Below, piece after piece: positions 1 through 6,590 of a stretch of 8,515 nucleotides of DNA. The stretch spans positions 1-8,515 of the forward strand of contig CAMDWF010000082.1 of the NCBI GenBank assembly GCA_945878795.1, written 5' to 3'. The stretch comes from Synechococcus sp. UW140. GTDB taxonomy: Bacteria > Cyanobacteriota > Cyanobacteriia > PCC-6307 > Cyanobiaceae. The first letter of the stretch is position 1. Each line of letters begins with the position of its first letter. Below the pieces are notes generated by a model that saw nothing but the letters and a program-made list of their open reading frames with translations, was not told the origin of the DNA and searched no databases. Position numbers and translations under genes: made by a program.

Positions 1-1517
1 AGTCCTCCCCGCAGCCGACTGACCGGCACGAAGACGGTTCGGGCCGTGAGTGGTTGGGTCACGGTCCAGAGCTGTTCACTGCTCCGGAGCACGGCGGGCA
101 TCTCTGCGGGCAGCAAGCCCAGCTGATCGAGGGCCTGGGGCCTGGCCCGCAGCTGTAAGGAGCGTTCTTGGGGGAAAGCCTGAGTAGGCATCAGCGCCAC
201 CTGGCTTGGCGGCGGCCCCAGGAAGAACAACACCTCCGCATCGTGTCCGCGGGGGGCCGCAAGCCAGCGCCAGCCCCCCACCACCACCCCATCACTACGT
301 CTCCAGGCCATGGCCAGGGGATTCACCGGTGGCTTGGGGATTTGCTGGGCCTGGGGTGGCGGGGCTGGTTTGGCTGGGGTCGTTGCCTTGGTGGTTGGGA
401 TGGGGCTGGATGGCTTAGCGGCAGCGAGGGCCAAGGGGATTGCCTCGAATCCCTGCTCCCGAAGGGATTGGGCCAGGCGCTGCAGCACGGGCAGCCAGGT
501 TTGGGGAGGCTGCCGCAGGCGCACCTGGAGTTCGAGTGAGGCCTGGAACGGGCCCTGGGGCTGGGGGCGCATCCGCAGGCGGAAAGGGGCGAAGCGCAGT
601 CCCCGCAGGCGTTCTGAATCGAGGCCATAGCGCAGGGCCAGGGGCTCACGGATCAGCTGCCTGGATAGCAACCCTTCCAAAAGATCTTGCAGTGACCCGC
701 CCTGCACCTGCAGCAACTCATCGGAGGCCAGGGGCATGGCTTCAGCAAGGGGGGCGACTGGCGGGACCTCCGTATCCAGCTGGGCCAGCACGCCATCCAC
801 CGACGTGGCCTCACCCTGCCAACTCAACCCCCTGGCTGCGAGGCTGAGGGTCAGACAACCTTCCTGAAAGCGCTGCATCAGGGGGGCCAGGGGGCCCACC
901 ATGGCCCCGAGGGCGGTGGGATTCCAAAAAACGGCCTGGTCTTCGCTGAGTCGCCCCAGGCAGCGGCTGTGCAGACCGCGACTGCGCCGTTGCTGCGGCC
1001 TCAGGCTGGCGGCCAGGGATTGGCGCGACAGCGGATCGGGGGCCACCACCATCAGATCACTCAGCCGCAGGACTTGGGGCGGCAGCGGTTTGCTGAGCTG
1101 GGGCGGCCAGCCGCTGGCCTGCAGCACCAGAAACGGGCCCCCTTGCCCCTCCGGACCCCAGATCTGCCACCAGGGGCGGGTTTGGCGTTGCCAGAGCGCC
1201 TCGCCAAGGCCCTCACCCAAGCGTTGCCGCCACAGCTCCGGCAGGCGGCGACCGGGGGTGGCGGGGAAACTTTGAACCAGACTGGCGCTGGCCATCAGCT
1301 GCTCCAGGCCCGCCGCCCTGGGCCTGGGCCAGCGCCAGAGGGCCAACGAAGGCAGCAGCAGCAGCAGAACGATGAGGGAGCTGGTCCAGGGCAAGGGAGG
1401 CCTGGGCACAGCAGCCAAGGCCATGGCCAAACCCGGATTCAGGGGCCAGACAGACCGCTGGGCCCGTTTCGTCAAGCGCAACAGGGCAGTTGGCCAGCGC
1501 CAAGTCAGACGCCTCAT
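1..1517 (-). CDS. Membrane-anchored protein of unknown function, 3' end beyond window
   Basis: I do not recognise this protein. The frame is open without a stop from an ATG at 1517 to the left edge, giving at least 505 residues, and its C-terminus is outside the window. The N-terminus is basic (MRRLTWRW, then LLRLTKRAQR). One hydrophobic helix follows at about residues 46-61 (SSLIVLLLLLPSLALW), so the rest is probably held by one anchor on the outer or lumenal face. Tryptophan, leucine and glutamine are frequent. A proline/alanine/threonine-rich linker (about residues 364-402) separates the large first domain from a second one starting near PLAMAWRRSDGVVVGGWRW. A second ATG at 1424 (MALAAVPRPP) is an alternative start; neither has a clear ribosome binding site, and I chose 1517 because the basic stretch before the helix suits a membrane anchor. 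GC is very high, as in the neighbouring core genes. I see no catalytic motif. Confidence 0.7.
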   Translation of the reverse strand, partial: MRRLTWRWPTALLRLTKRAQRSVWPLNPGLAMALAAVPRPPLPWTSSLIVLLLLLPSLALWRWPRPRAAGLEQLMASASLVQSFPATPGRRLPELWRQRLGEGLGEALWQRQTRPWWQIWGPEGQGGPFLVLQASGWPPQLSKPLPPQVLRLSDLMVVAPDPLSRQSLAASLRPQQRRSRGLHSRCLGRLSEDQAVFWNPTALGAMVGPLAPLMQRFQEGCLTLSLAARGLSWQGEATSVDGVLAQLDTEVPPVAPLAEAMPLASDELLQVQGGSLQDLLEGLLSRQLIREPLALRYGLDSERLRGLRFAPFRLRMRPQPQGPFQASLELQVRLRQPPQTWLPVLQRLAQSLREQGFEAIPLALAAAKPSSPIPTTKATTPAKPAPPPQAQQIPKPPVNPLAMAWRRSDGVVVGGWRWLAAPRGHDAEVLFFLGPPPSQVALMPTQAFPQERSLQLRARPQALDQLGLLPAEMPAVLRSSEQLWTVTQPLTARTVFVPVSRLRGG

Positions 1518-1641
1518 CCCACAGCAACGCTTTGCATGGCGTTAAAGAAACTTGCCCAAACGAGGCCCAAGGGAATCAGCACGTCTGGCTTTTGATCACG
1601 ATGCCGATCTTGCCATGGCTGCAACAGGGAGCATCCAAGGC

Positions 1642-1803
1642 TCAGCGAGGGCGGCGCACGGAGGTGTCGCGGCGGCGCTTGTCGCGCCAATCCACTGCCG
1701 AGAGATACACCACACCACCTGTAACAAACAACAGCAGGGCCGAAGCCACCCCGGCCAGCAGGGTGGAGGTGCTGGGCACGAACTCAGAAATTGATGCTGC
1801 CAT
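1642..1803 (-). CDS. Small single-helix membrane protein downstream of petN
   Basis: This 53-residue ORF is short but looks real. It starts [16 protein letters not shown], has one hydrophobic helix at about residues 16-34 ([17 protein letters not shown]), then a strongly basic tail beginning [16 protein letters not shown]. That pattern predicts an inner or thylakoid membrane protein with the tail in the cytoplasm. Its start overlaps the last 20 bases of petN on the same strand, so the two are probably cotranscribed and translationally coupled. An ATG two codons upstream (1809) with GGGGAC before it, and a GTG at 1779 just after the petN stop, are alternative starts; the last would give 45 residues without overlap. 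The size and position suggest a small photosynthetic-membrane protein, but I cannot name it, and no motif ties it to the cytochrome b6f complex. Confidence 0.6.
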   Translation of the reverse strand: MAASISEFVPSTSTLLAGVASALLLFVTGGVVYLSAVDWRDKRRRDTSVRRPR

Positions 1804-1885
1804 CACCATTGCGTCCCCAAACCGTCATGGCGATCGAGAAGGTGAAGATGGCGGCGAGGGAGGCCCAACCGAGGGTGATCAGCAT
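1784..1885 (-). CDS. petN: PetN, cytochrome b6f complex subunit VIII
   Basis: The 33-residue product begins [20 protein letters not shown] and ends [13 protein letters not shown]. This is the picocyanobacterial form of PetN, one of the four small single-helix subunits of the cytochrome b6f complex, which passes electrons from plastoquinol to plastocyanin or cytochrome c6 in the thylakoid membrane. The transmembrane helix covers roughly residues 4-23, and the VWGRNG motif after it is the family signature. PetN is normally 29-33 residues long, so the gene is complete. It is transcribed divergently from clpS across a 65-base gap, and a small membrane-protein ORF overlaps its 3' end. The gene is too short for many automatic gene finders. 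Identification rests on near full-length recognition of the sequence. Confidence 0.95.
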   Translation of the reverse strand: MLITLGWASLAAIFTFSIAMTVWGRNGDGSINF

Positions 1886-1908
1886 GAGGTTTCTGTGCTT
1901 TGGAACCC

Positions 1909-1914
1909 AGTGTA
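1909..1914 (-). promoter_or_regulatory. Candidate -10 box for petN
   Basis: On the minus strand, TACACT lies 23 bases upstream of the petN ATG and fits a bacterial -10 hexamer (TANNNT). I see no convincing -35 box at the normal distance, so this is only a candidate. The gap between petN and clpS is 65 bases and must hold the start sites for both directions. Confidence 0.3.
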
Positions 1915-1950
1915 CCTAGGTTGGGGACCATCGGCTTCCGGCGCTGAGCC

Positions 1951-2250
1951 ATGAGCACCACCCCCACCCTGACCCCCGAACGCACCCGGGAGCGGGAGCA
2001 ACTGCGCGAGCCCTATCCCCACTTCCGGGTGATCGTGCTCAATGACGACGTCAATACCTTTCAGCACGTGGTGGACTGCCTGGTGCGCCATATTCCGGGC
2101 ATGGTGCCGGATCGGGCCTGGGAACTGGCGCACCGTATTGACGGCCAGGGTTCAGCGGTGGTCTGGAGCGGTCCCCAGGAGCAGGCCGAGCATTACCACC
2201 AACTCCTTGGCGCCGAGGGGCTGACGATGGCCCCCCTGGAGCGCGCCTGA
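1951..2250 (+). CDS. clpS: ClpS, N-degron adaptor of the Clp protease
   Basis: The 99-residue product is a ClpS adaptor, which binds proteins with destabilising N-terminal residues and hands them to the ClpC/ClpA unfoldase for degradation in the cytoplasm. The core starts at HFRVIVLNDDVNTFQHVVDC (about residues 24-43). The acidic pocket residues N31, D32 and D33 line up with E. coli N34, D35 and D36, and H61 in AHRIDGQG lines up with E. coli H66, so the residues that grip the substrate amino terminus are present. The position matching E. coli M40 appears to be F37, which I believe is usual in cyanobacterial and plant ClpS. The first 22 residues are a charged, probably flexible extension, as expected in the family. 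No clear ribosome binding site precedes the ATG. DUF2103 follows after 9 bases and is probably cotranscribed. Cyanobacteria often have two ClpS paralogs, and I cannot say which one this is. Confidence 0.95.
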   Translation: MSTTPTLTPERTREREQLREPYPHFRVIVLNDDVNTFQHVVDCLVRHIPGMVPDRAWELAHRIDGQGSAVVWSGPQEQAEHYHQLLGAEGLTMAPLERA

Positions 2251-2259
2251 GCCAGCACC

Positions 2260-2535
2260 ATGGGCCGCGTGGTTATTACCCACAGCACCTATCTCGAGGG
2301 CTTGATTCCCCTGCTCAAGGCGTTGGCCCGGGAAGGCGGAATCGACACCGTGACCCCGGCGGTGATTTGTCGGGTGCGGGGCCGCAGTGAAAGCCTGCGG
2401 CTGAGGGTGTCGACCCCGATCACGGGCGGATTCAAGGTGGTGGCCAGGCGGGGATCCAGTGCCCAGGAGGTGTTCGTGGTCACCGACTGGGATCGCCAGA
2501 AGCTGCAGGAACGTCTGGACCATCTGGCCGGCTGA
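2260..2535 (+). CDS. DUF2103 family protein, predicted metal-binding
   Basis: The 91-residue protein matches the cyanobacterial DUF2103 pattern: an N-terminal RVVITHSTYLEGLIPLLKAL, a middle TPAVICRVRGRSESLRLRVS, and a C-terminal TPITGGFKVVARRGSSAQEV followed by FVVTDWD. The family is annotated as predicted metal-binding, but its reaction and partners are unknown to me. No signal peptide or membrane helix is visible, so it should be cytoplasmic. It starts 9 bases after the clpS stop, which suggests one transcript. Its last 56 bases are read in the opposite direction as the end of the convergent minus-strand gene. Length is normal for the short form of the family. Confidence 0.85.
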   Translation: MGRVVITHSTYLEGLIPLLKALAREGGIDTVTPAVICRVRGRSESLRLRVSTPITGGFKVVARRGSSAQEVFVVTDWDRQKLQERLDHLAG

Positions 2536-2950
2536 TCAAGGTGGTGGGGGCCGCCCGTTCGTGGACGGCGGCGGCCGTGAAGCGGGCCCAAGCCCCGCCA
2601 TCACGGAACCAGCCATCGCCGCCCATGGGCACCAGTTCATCCGGCTCCAGCCCCCAACGCTGGTGCAGATAGGCCCGGCAGGCCCCTAGATCCAAGGGCT
2701 GCCCTTCCCCTTGAACCAGGGCGAATCGCAGGGCGCGGATGCGCACGATGCCCCCCTCGGACTCCTGAATCGATTCCTCCAACAGATAGGTGCGAAAGGG
2801 GCTGGCGGGGTCGGTTTCGAGGGGGTATTTACGCAGGTAAAGCTGCCGGGCGCGGGGAAAAACCGGTCCCGGGGCGCGGCTCAACAGCCGCTCAAAAGCC
2901 TTTTGAAAACTGGGCTGGTCAGCGCTCACGGTCAACGCGTCATGGGACAT
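2480..2950 (-). CDS. Conserved-looking soluble protein of unknown function
   Basis: This 156-residue protein is not one I recognise. The start is set at MSHDALTVSADQPSFQKAFE because the frame upstream of it is the shadow of the neighbouring gene and reads as low-complexity arginine/proline. The body (about residues 15-125) looks like a folded globular domain rich in charged residues, with stretches such as RARQLYLRKYPLETDPASPF, LEESIQESEGGIVRIRALRF and DELVPMGGDGWFRDGGAW. There is no signal peptide or membrane helix. The last 18 residues are encoded over the 3' end of DUF2103, are proline- and serine-rich, and may be a variable tail. Its ATG lies 11 bases inside the upstream gene, so the two are probably an operon with coupled translation. 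Confidence 0.7.
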   Translation of the reverse strand: MSHDALTVSADQPSFQKAFERLLSRAPGPVFPRARQLYLRKYPLETDPASPFRTYLLEESIQESEGGIVRIRALRFALVQGEGQPLDLGACRAYLHQRWGLEPDELVPMGGDGWFRDGGAWARFTAAAVHERAAPTTLISRPDGPDVPAASGDPSR

Positions 2951-3512
2951 TGGCAGCACACTTGGCTCGCAAACTGCGGGCCAAGGCCGCCTCGGGGGCC
3001 GGGCCGGCGCTCTGCCACGGTCCGGAGCTACGGGCCTCGCTGAGGAGCGCACCATTGGCGGCAAGGCTGCGGCTGCCGAGATCACGGCGCATCAAAGCCC
3101 CCGAACCGCAATCGAAGGCCAGCTGGGAAAGCACTTCCCAGCGGGTGCTGGGGCCCATGCCCATCGGTTGGCGATCGAGGCGCCCCAACAGAAAACCCAC
3201 CTGCACCTTGCCCTCGCCGATGGACTGAAAGCCGCTGTCGATGCCGCCGGGGGGCACCAGCACGCACACCGCAACGGGCCGTTGCTGCACCCAGCCATTA
3301 CCCAGACGCACCGTGGCGGCGGGGCCGGTCTGGGGGCGACATTGGCTGGACCAGTTCCAGGGCAGAGGCTGGATCGACTCCTGGGCAATGCTGGCCGGGG
3401 GCCAGATGGCCGATGCACCAACCAAGCAAATTCCAGCCCCAAGTCCACCGCCAACCCTGGCAAACAAGGCCCGGACCTCAGCCAGAGTCCGGAGCCAACG
3501 GGGGGCTCGCAT
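2940..3512 (-). CDS. Predicted secreted protein with four cysteines
   Basis: The 190-residue product carries a signal peptide: a basic segment (MRAPRWLRTLAEVRALFARV), a hydrophobic stretch (about residues 21-36) and a likely cleavage site after ASIA at residue 43. The mature part has four cysteines (C58, C83, C135, C185), enough for two disulfides. The C-terminal half (RWEVLSQLAFDCGSGALMRR, then W and C in the last 30 residues) loosely resembles the pattern of small secreted proteins in the surface-adhesin E-like group; this is a weak resemblance only. An ATG at 3551 would add 13 residues and is the main alternative. A still longer reading begins with TTG at 3599 and adds nothing that looks coding. 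No clear ribosome binding site precedes either ATG. The unknown 156-residue gene follows with an 11-base overlap. Confidence 0.7.
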   Translation of the reverse strand: MRAPRWLRTLAEVRALFARVGGGLGAGICLVGASAIWPPASIAQESIQPLPWNWSSQCRPQTGPAATVRLGNGWVQQRPVAVCVLVPPGGIDSGFQSIGEGKVQVGFLLGRLDRQPMGMGPSTRWEVLSQLAFDCGSGALMRRDLGSRSLAANGALLSEARSSGPWQSAGPAPEAALARSLRAKCAANVP

Positions 3513-3720
3513 CAGGGGGGAGGGAAGGGGCTCAAAGTGGTGGACCGCCATGCCGTTTTGCCCCAGTGTTCGACCTGGAGGAACCAGTAGGGGGATCAAG
3601 GGCGGGGCGTCGTTTCCAGCTCGGGGGCCGGCTTACGTTGCCGTCGCTGCAGACCCCCCGTGTCGAAAGGGAGTCAGATCAGAAACTGTGAAAGGCAGTC
3701 ACCAACACAGCAGTCCGAAA

Positions 3721-5013
3721 TCACTCTAAGGGAAGTTCCCCCCCCTGGGGCATGGGCCAGATCGAGCGCACCTCCTGGAGCTTGGCCTGGGCCTCCCGCC
3801 GTAACGCCTCGCTGCCGCTTGATTGCAGCAACAGGGTGAGGTGGCCCAGCTTGCGCCCCGGACTGCTCTCGCTTTTGCCGTACCAATGCAGGTGGGCACC
3901 GGGCAGGGCCGCGAGGGCCTGGCAATCGGTGCCGTCGCGGTCTTGCGTGCCTTCCCTGCCCAACAGGTTGACCATCAAGGCCCCAGGCACCAGCGGTTCG
4001 GGGGAGCCCATGGGTAAAAGGGCCGCGAGCCGCAGCTGCTGGCCAAATTGACTGCAGGCACAGGCCTCAATCGTGTAATGGCCGGAATTGTGGGTGCGGG
4101 GGGCGAGCTCGTTGATCTGCAGACCACCGGGACCATAGAAAAATTCGATCGCCAGTAGACCGACGTAGTCGAGGGCCGTAAGCACGGAGGCGGCGATATT
4201 GCGGGCGAAGGCCTCAACGGCGTGGCTGACGGGGGCCGGGAAGAGCACCCAGTCGCAGACCTGCTGCTGCTGATGGGTCTGGACGAGGGGATAACAAACG
4301 ACATTGCCGTGCTGGTCGCGGGCCGCCACCAGGGCGAGCTCCATCTCGAAGGCCACCTGCTCTTCCAACAACCAGCCCGCCGGATCAACGGTCGCCAGCA
4401 GCGCCTCCAGGGCCTGCTGGTCGGCAATCGGCAGCGTGCCCTTGCCGTCGTAGCCGCCCCGGCTTGATTTGGCCATGAGGGGGAATTGAAAACCCTGGGG
4501 TAGCTCGGGGCGCCGCGGCGAATCAGCCCCCCATGCCCCTGGCGGGATGAAAACAGCACCCTGGGGCGATTCGGGGGCCTCCGGGGGCAGCTCGAGCACC
4601 TGCTCCAGGGGACACCAGCGCGGCGTCGGCAGGGAAAGCTTTTGCAGCAATTCGCGCTGGGCGCGTTTGCACATCAGTGCAGCTAAAGCGTCCAGATCGG
4701 GGAGAAAGCGAACCCCGGCCTGGCGCAGTTCCTGCAGGGCCCCAAGGGGCACCCACTCATTCTCGAAGGTGATGACCTGGCAGCGGCGGGCCAATTCGGC
4801 CGTGGCTTCGACGTCGTCGAGAGCCCCCAGGACGACGCTGCTGGCCAGGGAGACGGCCGGATCGCTGGCGCTGGCGGCCTGCAGATGCAACTGGAGCCCC
4901 AGTCCCGGGGCCTCCTGCGCGAGCATCAAAGCCAGCTGGCCGCCCCCCACGACACCAACGGAGGAGACCGCTGGCGAGGACAGGGAGAATGGGTCTGGTC
5001 GGTCCTGCACCAT
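3721..5013 (-). CDS. purK: PurK, N5-carboxyaminoimidazole ribonucleotide synthase
   Basis: The enzyme joins bicarbonate to aminoimidazole ribonucleotide using ATP, giving N5-CAIR for PurE in de novo purine synthesis. At 430 residues it is an ATP-grasp protein at the long end of the family. It shows the N-terminal nucleotide-fold glycines (VVGGGQLALM, about 21-30), FENEWVP (83-89), the ATP-binding lysine and glycine loop in AKSSRGGYDGKG (181-192), the acidic LLEEQVAFEMEL (215-226), and the metal and substrate segment INELAPRTHNSGHYTIEAC (300-318). The C-terminal lid carries HWYGKSESSPGRKLGHLTL (376-394). A proline-rich insertion of roughly 30 residues (about 141-172) lies between the first domain and the ATP-grasp domain. 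The ATG follows GGGGAGG by about 14 bases, farther than ideal. An ABC permease gene lies 66 bases upstream on the same strand, perhaps cotranscribed. purE is not in the window. Confidence 0.95.
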   Translation of the reverse strand: MVQDRPDPFSLSSPAVSSVGVVGGGQLALMLAQEAPGLGLQLHLQAASASDPAVSLASSVVLGALDDVEATAELARRCQVITFENEWVPLGALQELRQAGVRFLPDLDALAALMCKRAQRELLQKLSLPTPRWCPLEQVLELPPEAPESPQGAVFIPPGAWGADSPRRPELPQGFQFPLMAKSSRGGYDGKGTLPIADQQALEALLATVDPAGWLLEEQVAFEMELALVAARDQHGNVVCYPLVQTHQQQQVCDWVLFPAPVSHAVEAFARNIAASVLTALDYVGLLAIEFFYGPGGLQINELAPRTHNSGHYTIEACACSQFGQQLRLAALLPMGSPEPLVPGALMVNLLGREGTQDRDGTDCQALAALPGAHLHWYGKSESSPGRKLGHLTLLLQSSGSEALRREAQAKLQEVRSIWPMPQGGELPLE

Positions 5014-5079
5014 GGCCTGGCGGCAACCTCCCCATGATGTCGCCCAGCGGGCGGCTTGTTATCTGGCGGGTGGGGACCC

Positions 5080-5988
5080 CTAGGCCACCAGCCGATCGCC
5101 ACTGACGAGGGAACGCAGCAGGCTGAGCAGCAACACCAGCACGAACAGGGCCAATCCGACCGTGCAGGCGTAGCTGATGTCCAGCTCGCTGAAGGCCAGG
5201 TCGTAAACGTAATAAACGACCGTGCGAGTCGAATCGGCCGGTCCGCCCTGGGTCATCAAAAAGACCTCCTCAAACACCTTGGTGGCGCCGATGGCGGCAA
5301 TCACCGCCACCAGGGCCACGTAGGGGCGCATCAGGGGCAAGGTGATGTCGAGATGGCGACGCCAGCCGTGGCTGCCATCGAGGGCCGCCGCCTCGTAGAG
5401 CTCGGCCGGGATGCCCTGCAGCCCGGCCAGAAAAATCACCATGTAATAACCAAGACCTTTCCAAAGGGTCACCAGCATCACGGCGGGCAGGGCCAGGGCC
5501 GGCAGGGTCAAAAAGCCGATCGGGGTGAAGATTGGGCCCAGCAATGCCCCCAACCAGCCATTGATCAGGCCGTTTTCGGCATAGAGCCAGCGGAAGGCGA
5601 TCGCCGCCACCACCAACGACACCAGCACCGGCGTATAGAAAGCGCCGCGAAACAGGGCCATGCCCGGCAGGGGTCGGTTGACGAGCACCGCCAGGGCCAA
5701 AGAACCCAGCACGATCGGCGGCACGATGCCCAGCAGATATAAAAAGGTGGTGACCATGACCCGCCGCAGCATCGGATCGGCGACCAATCGCCGCAGGTTC
5801 GCCGCACCGACGAACTGCAACGGCTCGCCAAGATCGAGGCCGGTGCGGCTGAAGGCCATCACCAAAGCCAGCAGCGCCGGAATCAATACCGAAACCGCCA
5901 GCAGGATCAGCGCCGGGGCCAGGAAGGCCCAGGCGGTGAGGCTGCTGGCTCCGGTGCTGGAGGGGGATTGGGGCTGGGACTCGGGCAT
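5080..5988 (-). CDS. MalF-type sugar ABC transporter permease
   Basis: The 302-residue protein is an inner-membrane permease of a binding-protein-dependent carbohydrate ABC importer. About six hydrophobic helices are visible, near residues 20-46, 79-104, 116-136, 160-185, 222-237 and 274-294. The EAA loop that contacts the ATPase is clear at 199-222 (EAAALDGSHGWRRHLDITLP), and LMTQGGPADST (244-254) is typical of MalF/UgpA-like subunits. The substrate cannot be read from the sequence; in related cyanobacteria such systems carry glucosylglycerol, trehalose or sucrose. The frame continues upstream for 65 codons, but that part is low-complexity proline/serine, so I set the start at MPESQPQSP, just before the first helix. 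The usual partners (a MalG-type permease, a solute-binding protein and an ATPase) are not adjacent in the window; purK follows instead. Confidence 0.9.
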   Translation of the reverse strand: MPESQPQSPSSTGASSLTAWAFLAPALILLAVSVLIPALLALVMAFSRTGLDLGEPLQFVGAANLRRLVADPMLRRVMVTTFLYLLGIVPPIVLGSLALAVLVNRPLPGMALFRGAFYTPVLVSLVVAAIAFRWLYAENGLINGWLGALLGPIFTPIGFLTLPALALPAVMLVTLWKGLGYYMVIFLAGLQGIPAELYEAAALDGSHGWRRHLDITLPLMRPYVALVAVIAAIGATKVFEEVFLMTQGGPADSTRTVVYYVYDLAFSELDISYACTVGLALFVLVLLLSLLRSLVSGDRLVA

Positions 5989-6395
5989 CGGACCATTGTG
6001 GGGGTGGGGTTGGGGCCCTGGAGACCTGTTGGCTGCGGGTGGGGGACCGATGGGGAGAACCCGGGGCCGATGACAAGTTGCGGCGGAAATGTCGAGGTTT
6101 GGGGAGGCTGTGGCGCTTCGCCCTGGGGGAGGCGAGTTTGTCGATGAAAGGGCGCTCGTCGGAGAGGCCGCTGGCTCGCCCAACGGCTGAGGTCTCTGCG
6201 CAGCCCATCACCACAGGGGCGCGAAAGTCCATAGCATCCGCATGATTTGGCCATAACTTATCTGCCGATACTTCGCCACCATCCACAACATTGGGTAGGG
6301 ATTTTAAACCGCTCAAGCTAAGCACCAAGAAGAAACGGATTGTTCTGGGGTGCCTCAGGAAAGACTCAAGGCGCCCCCACCCAGACCGCCACCGA
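5989..6395. other. Intergenic stretch between permease and antitoxin
   Basis: About 400 bases with no gene I can defend. The part next to the permease (5989-6110) is G-rich on the plus strand and must hold the permease promoter. Between about 6075 and 6245 the sequence is still GC-rich and open on both strands: the minus strand reads AMDFRAPVVMGCAETSAV and ERPFIDKLASPRAKRHSLPK in one frame, without a credible start or end. This could be a gene remnant or chance. From about 6250 the sequence turns AT-richer, and the accessory region appears to begin here. Confidence 0.5.
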
Positions 6396-6404
6396 TGCTA
6401 AAAT
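6396..6404 (+). promoter_or_regulatory. Extended -10 promoter for the antitoxin gene
   Basis: TGCTAAAAT fits an extended -10 element (TGNTANNNT). Seven bases downstream would place the transcript start at or within a base or two of the antitoxin ATG at 6411, implying a leaderless message. I see no good -35 box, which extended -10 promoters often lack. Confidence 0.45.
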
Positions 6405-6410
6405 CAAAGG

Positions 6411-6590
6411 ATGGAAACGACTGACAAACAGCGTGCCATCGACGCAATCAAGGCACTACCTGAGCAAGCCACCATTGAGGATGCTATTGACCGGCTTTGT
6501 TTCATCGCCAAGATCGAAGCAGGGCTCCGACAGTCCCAAGCCGGCCAGCTGGTTCCTCACGACGAGGTGAAGAGGCGGTTTGGGTTGTGA
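6411..6590 (+). CDS. Antitoxin-like protein of a ParE/RelE-type module
   Basis: The 59-residue product begins METTDKQRAIDAIKALPEQA and continues TIEDAIDRLCFIAKIEAGL, ending VPHDEVKRRFGL. Small proteins with this layout (a helical DAI.RL.FI.KIE.GL core and a HDEVKRRF tail) commonly precede ParE/RelE-family toxin genes and act as their antitoxins. Here the context agrees: the next gene starts with GTG overlapping this gene's stop and belongs to that toxin family. The ATG is preceded by AAAGG directly against it, too close to be a normal ribosome binding site, and by an extended -10 box that would give a leaderless transcript. The reading frame is intact, unlike the toxin. I infer neutralising function and self-regulation from known modules; neither is shown by the sequence. 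Confidence 0.75.
   Translation: METTDKQRAIDAIKALPEQATIEDAIDRLCFIAKIEAGLRQSQAGQLVPHDEVKRRFGL

Noticed and set aside
1353..1367. Run of CAG-type triplets as a microsatellite
   Set aside because: It encodes the leucine run in the membrane helix of the long unknown protein, which explains it.
168..1595. Several plus-strand ORFs of 70-208 codons
   Set aside because: They lie opposite one continuous minus-strand frame with a clear membrane anchor, and read as low-complexity arginine, proline, glutamine and glycine, as expected for shadows in GC-rich DNA.
5041..5053. CGCCCAGCGGGCG hairpin as terminator between the permease and purK
   Set aside because: The stem is five pairs with a three-base loop and no T-run, so it is common by chance in GC-rich DNA.
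5989..6183. Longer start for the permease
   Set aside because: The added 65 residues are low-complexity proline/serine and unlike any permease N-terminus; the start just before the first helix fits the family.
5270..6328. Long minus-strand frame of 352 codons
   Set aside because: Most of it overlaps the permease in another frame and reads as arginine/glycine/proline-rich shadow; only the 6075-6250 part is noted separately.
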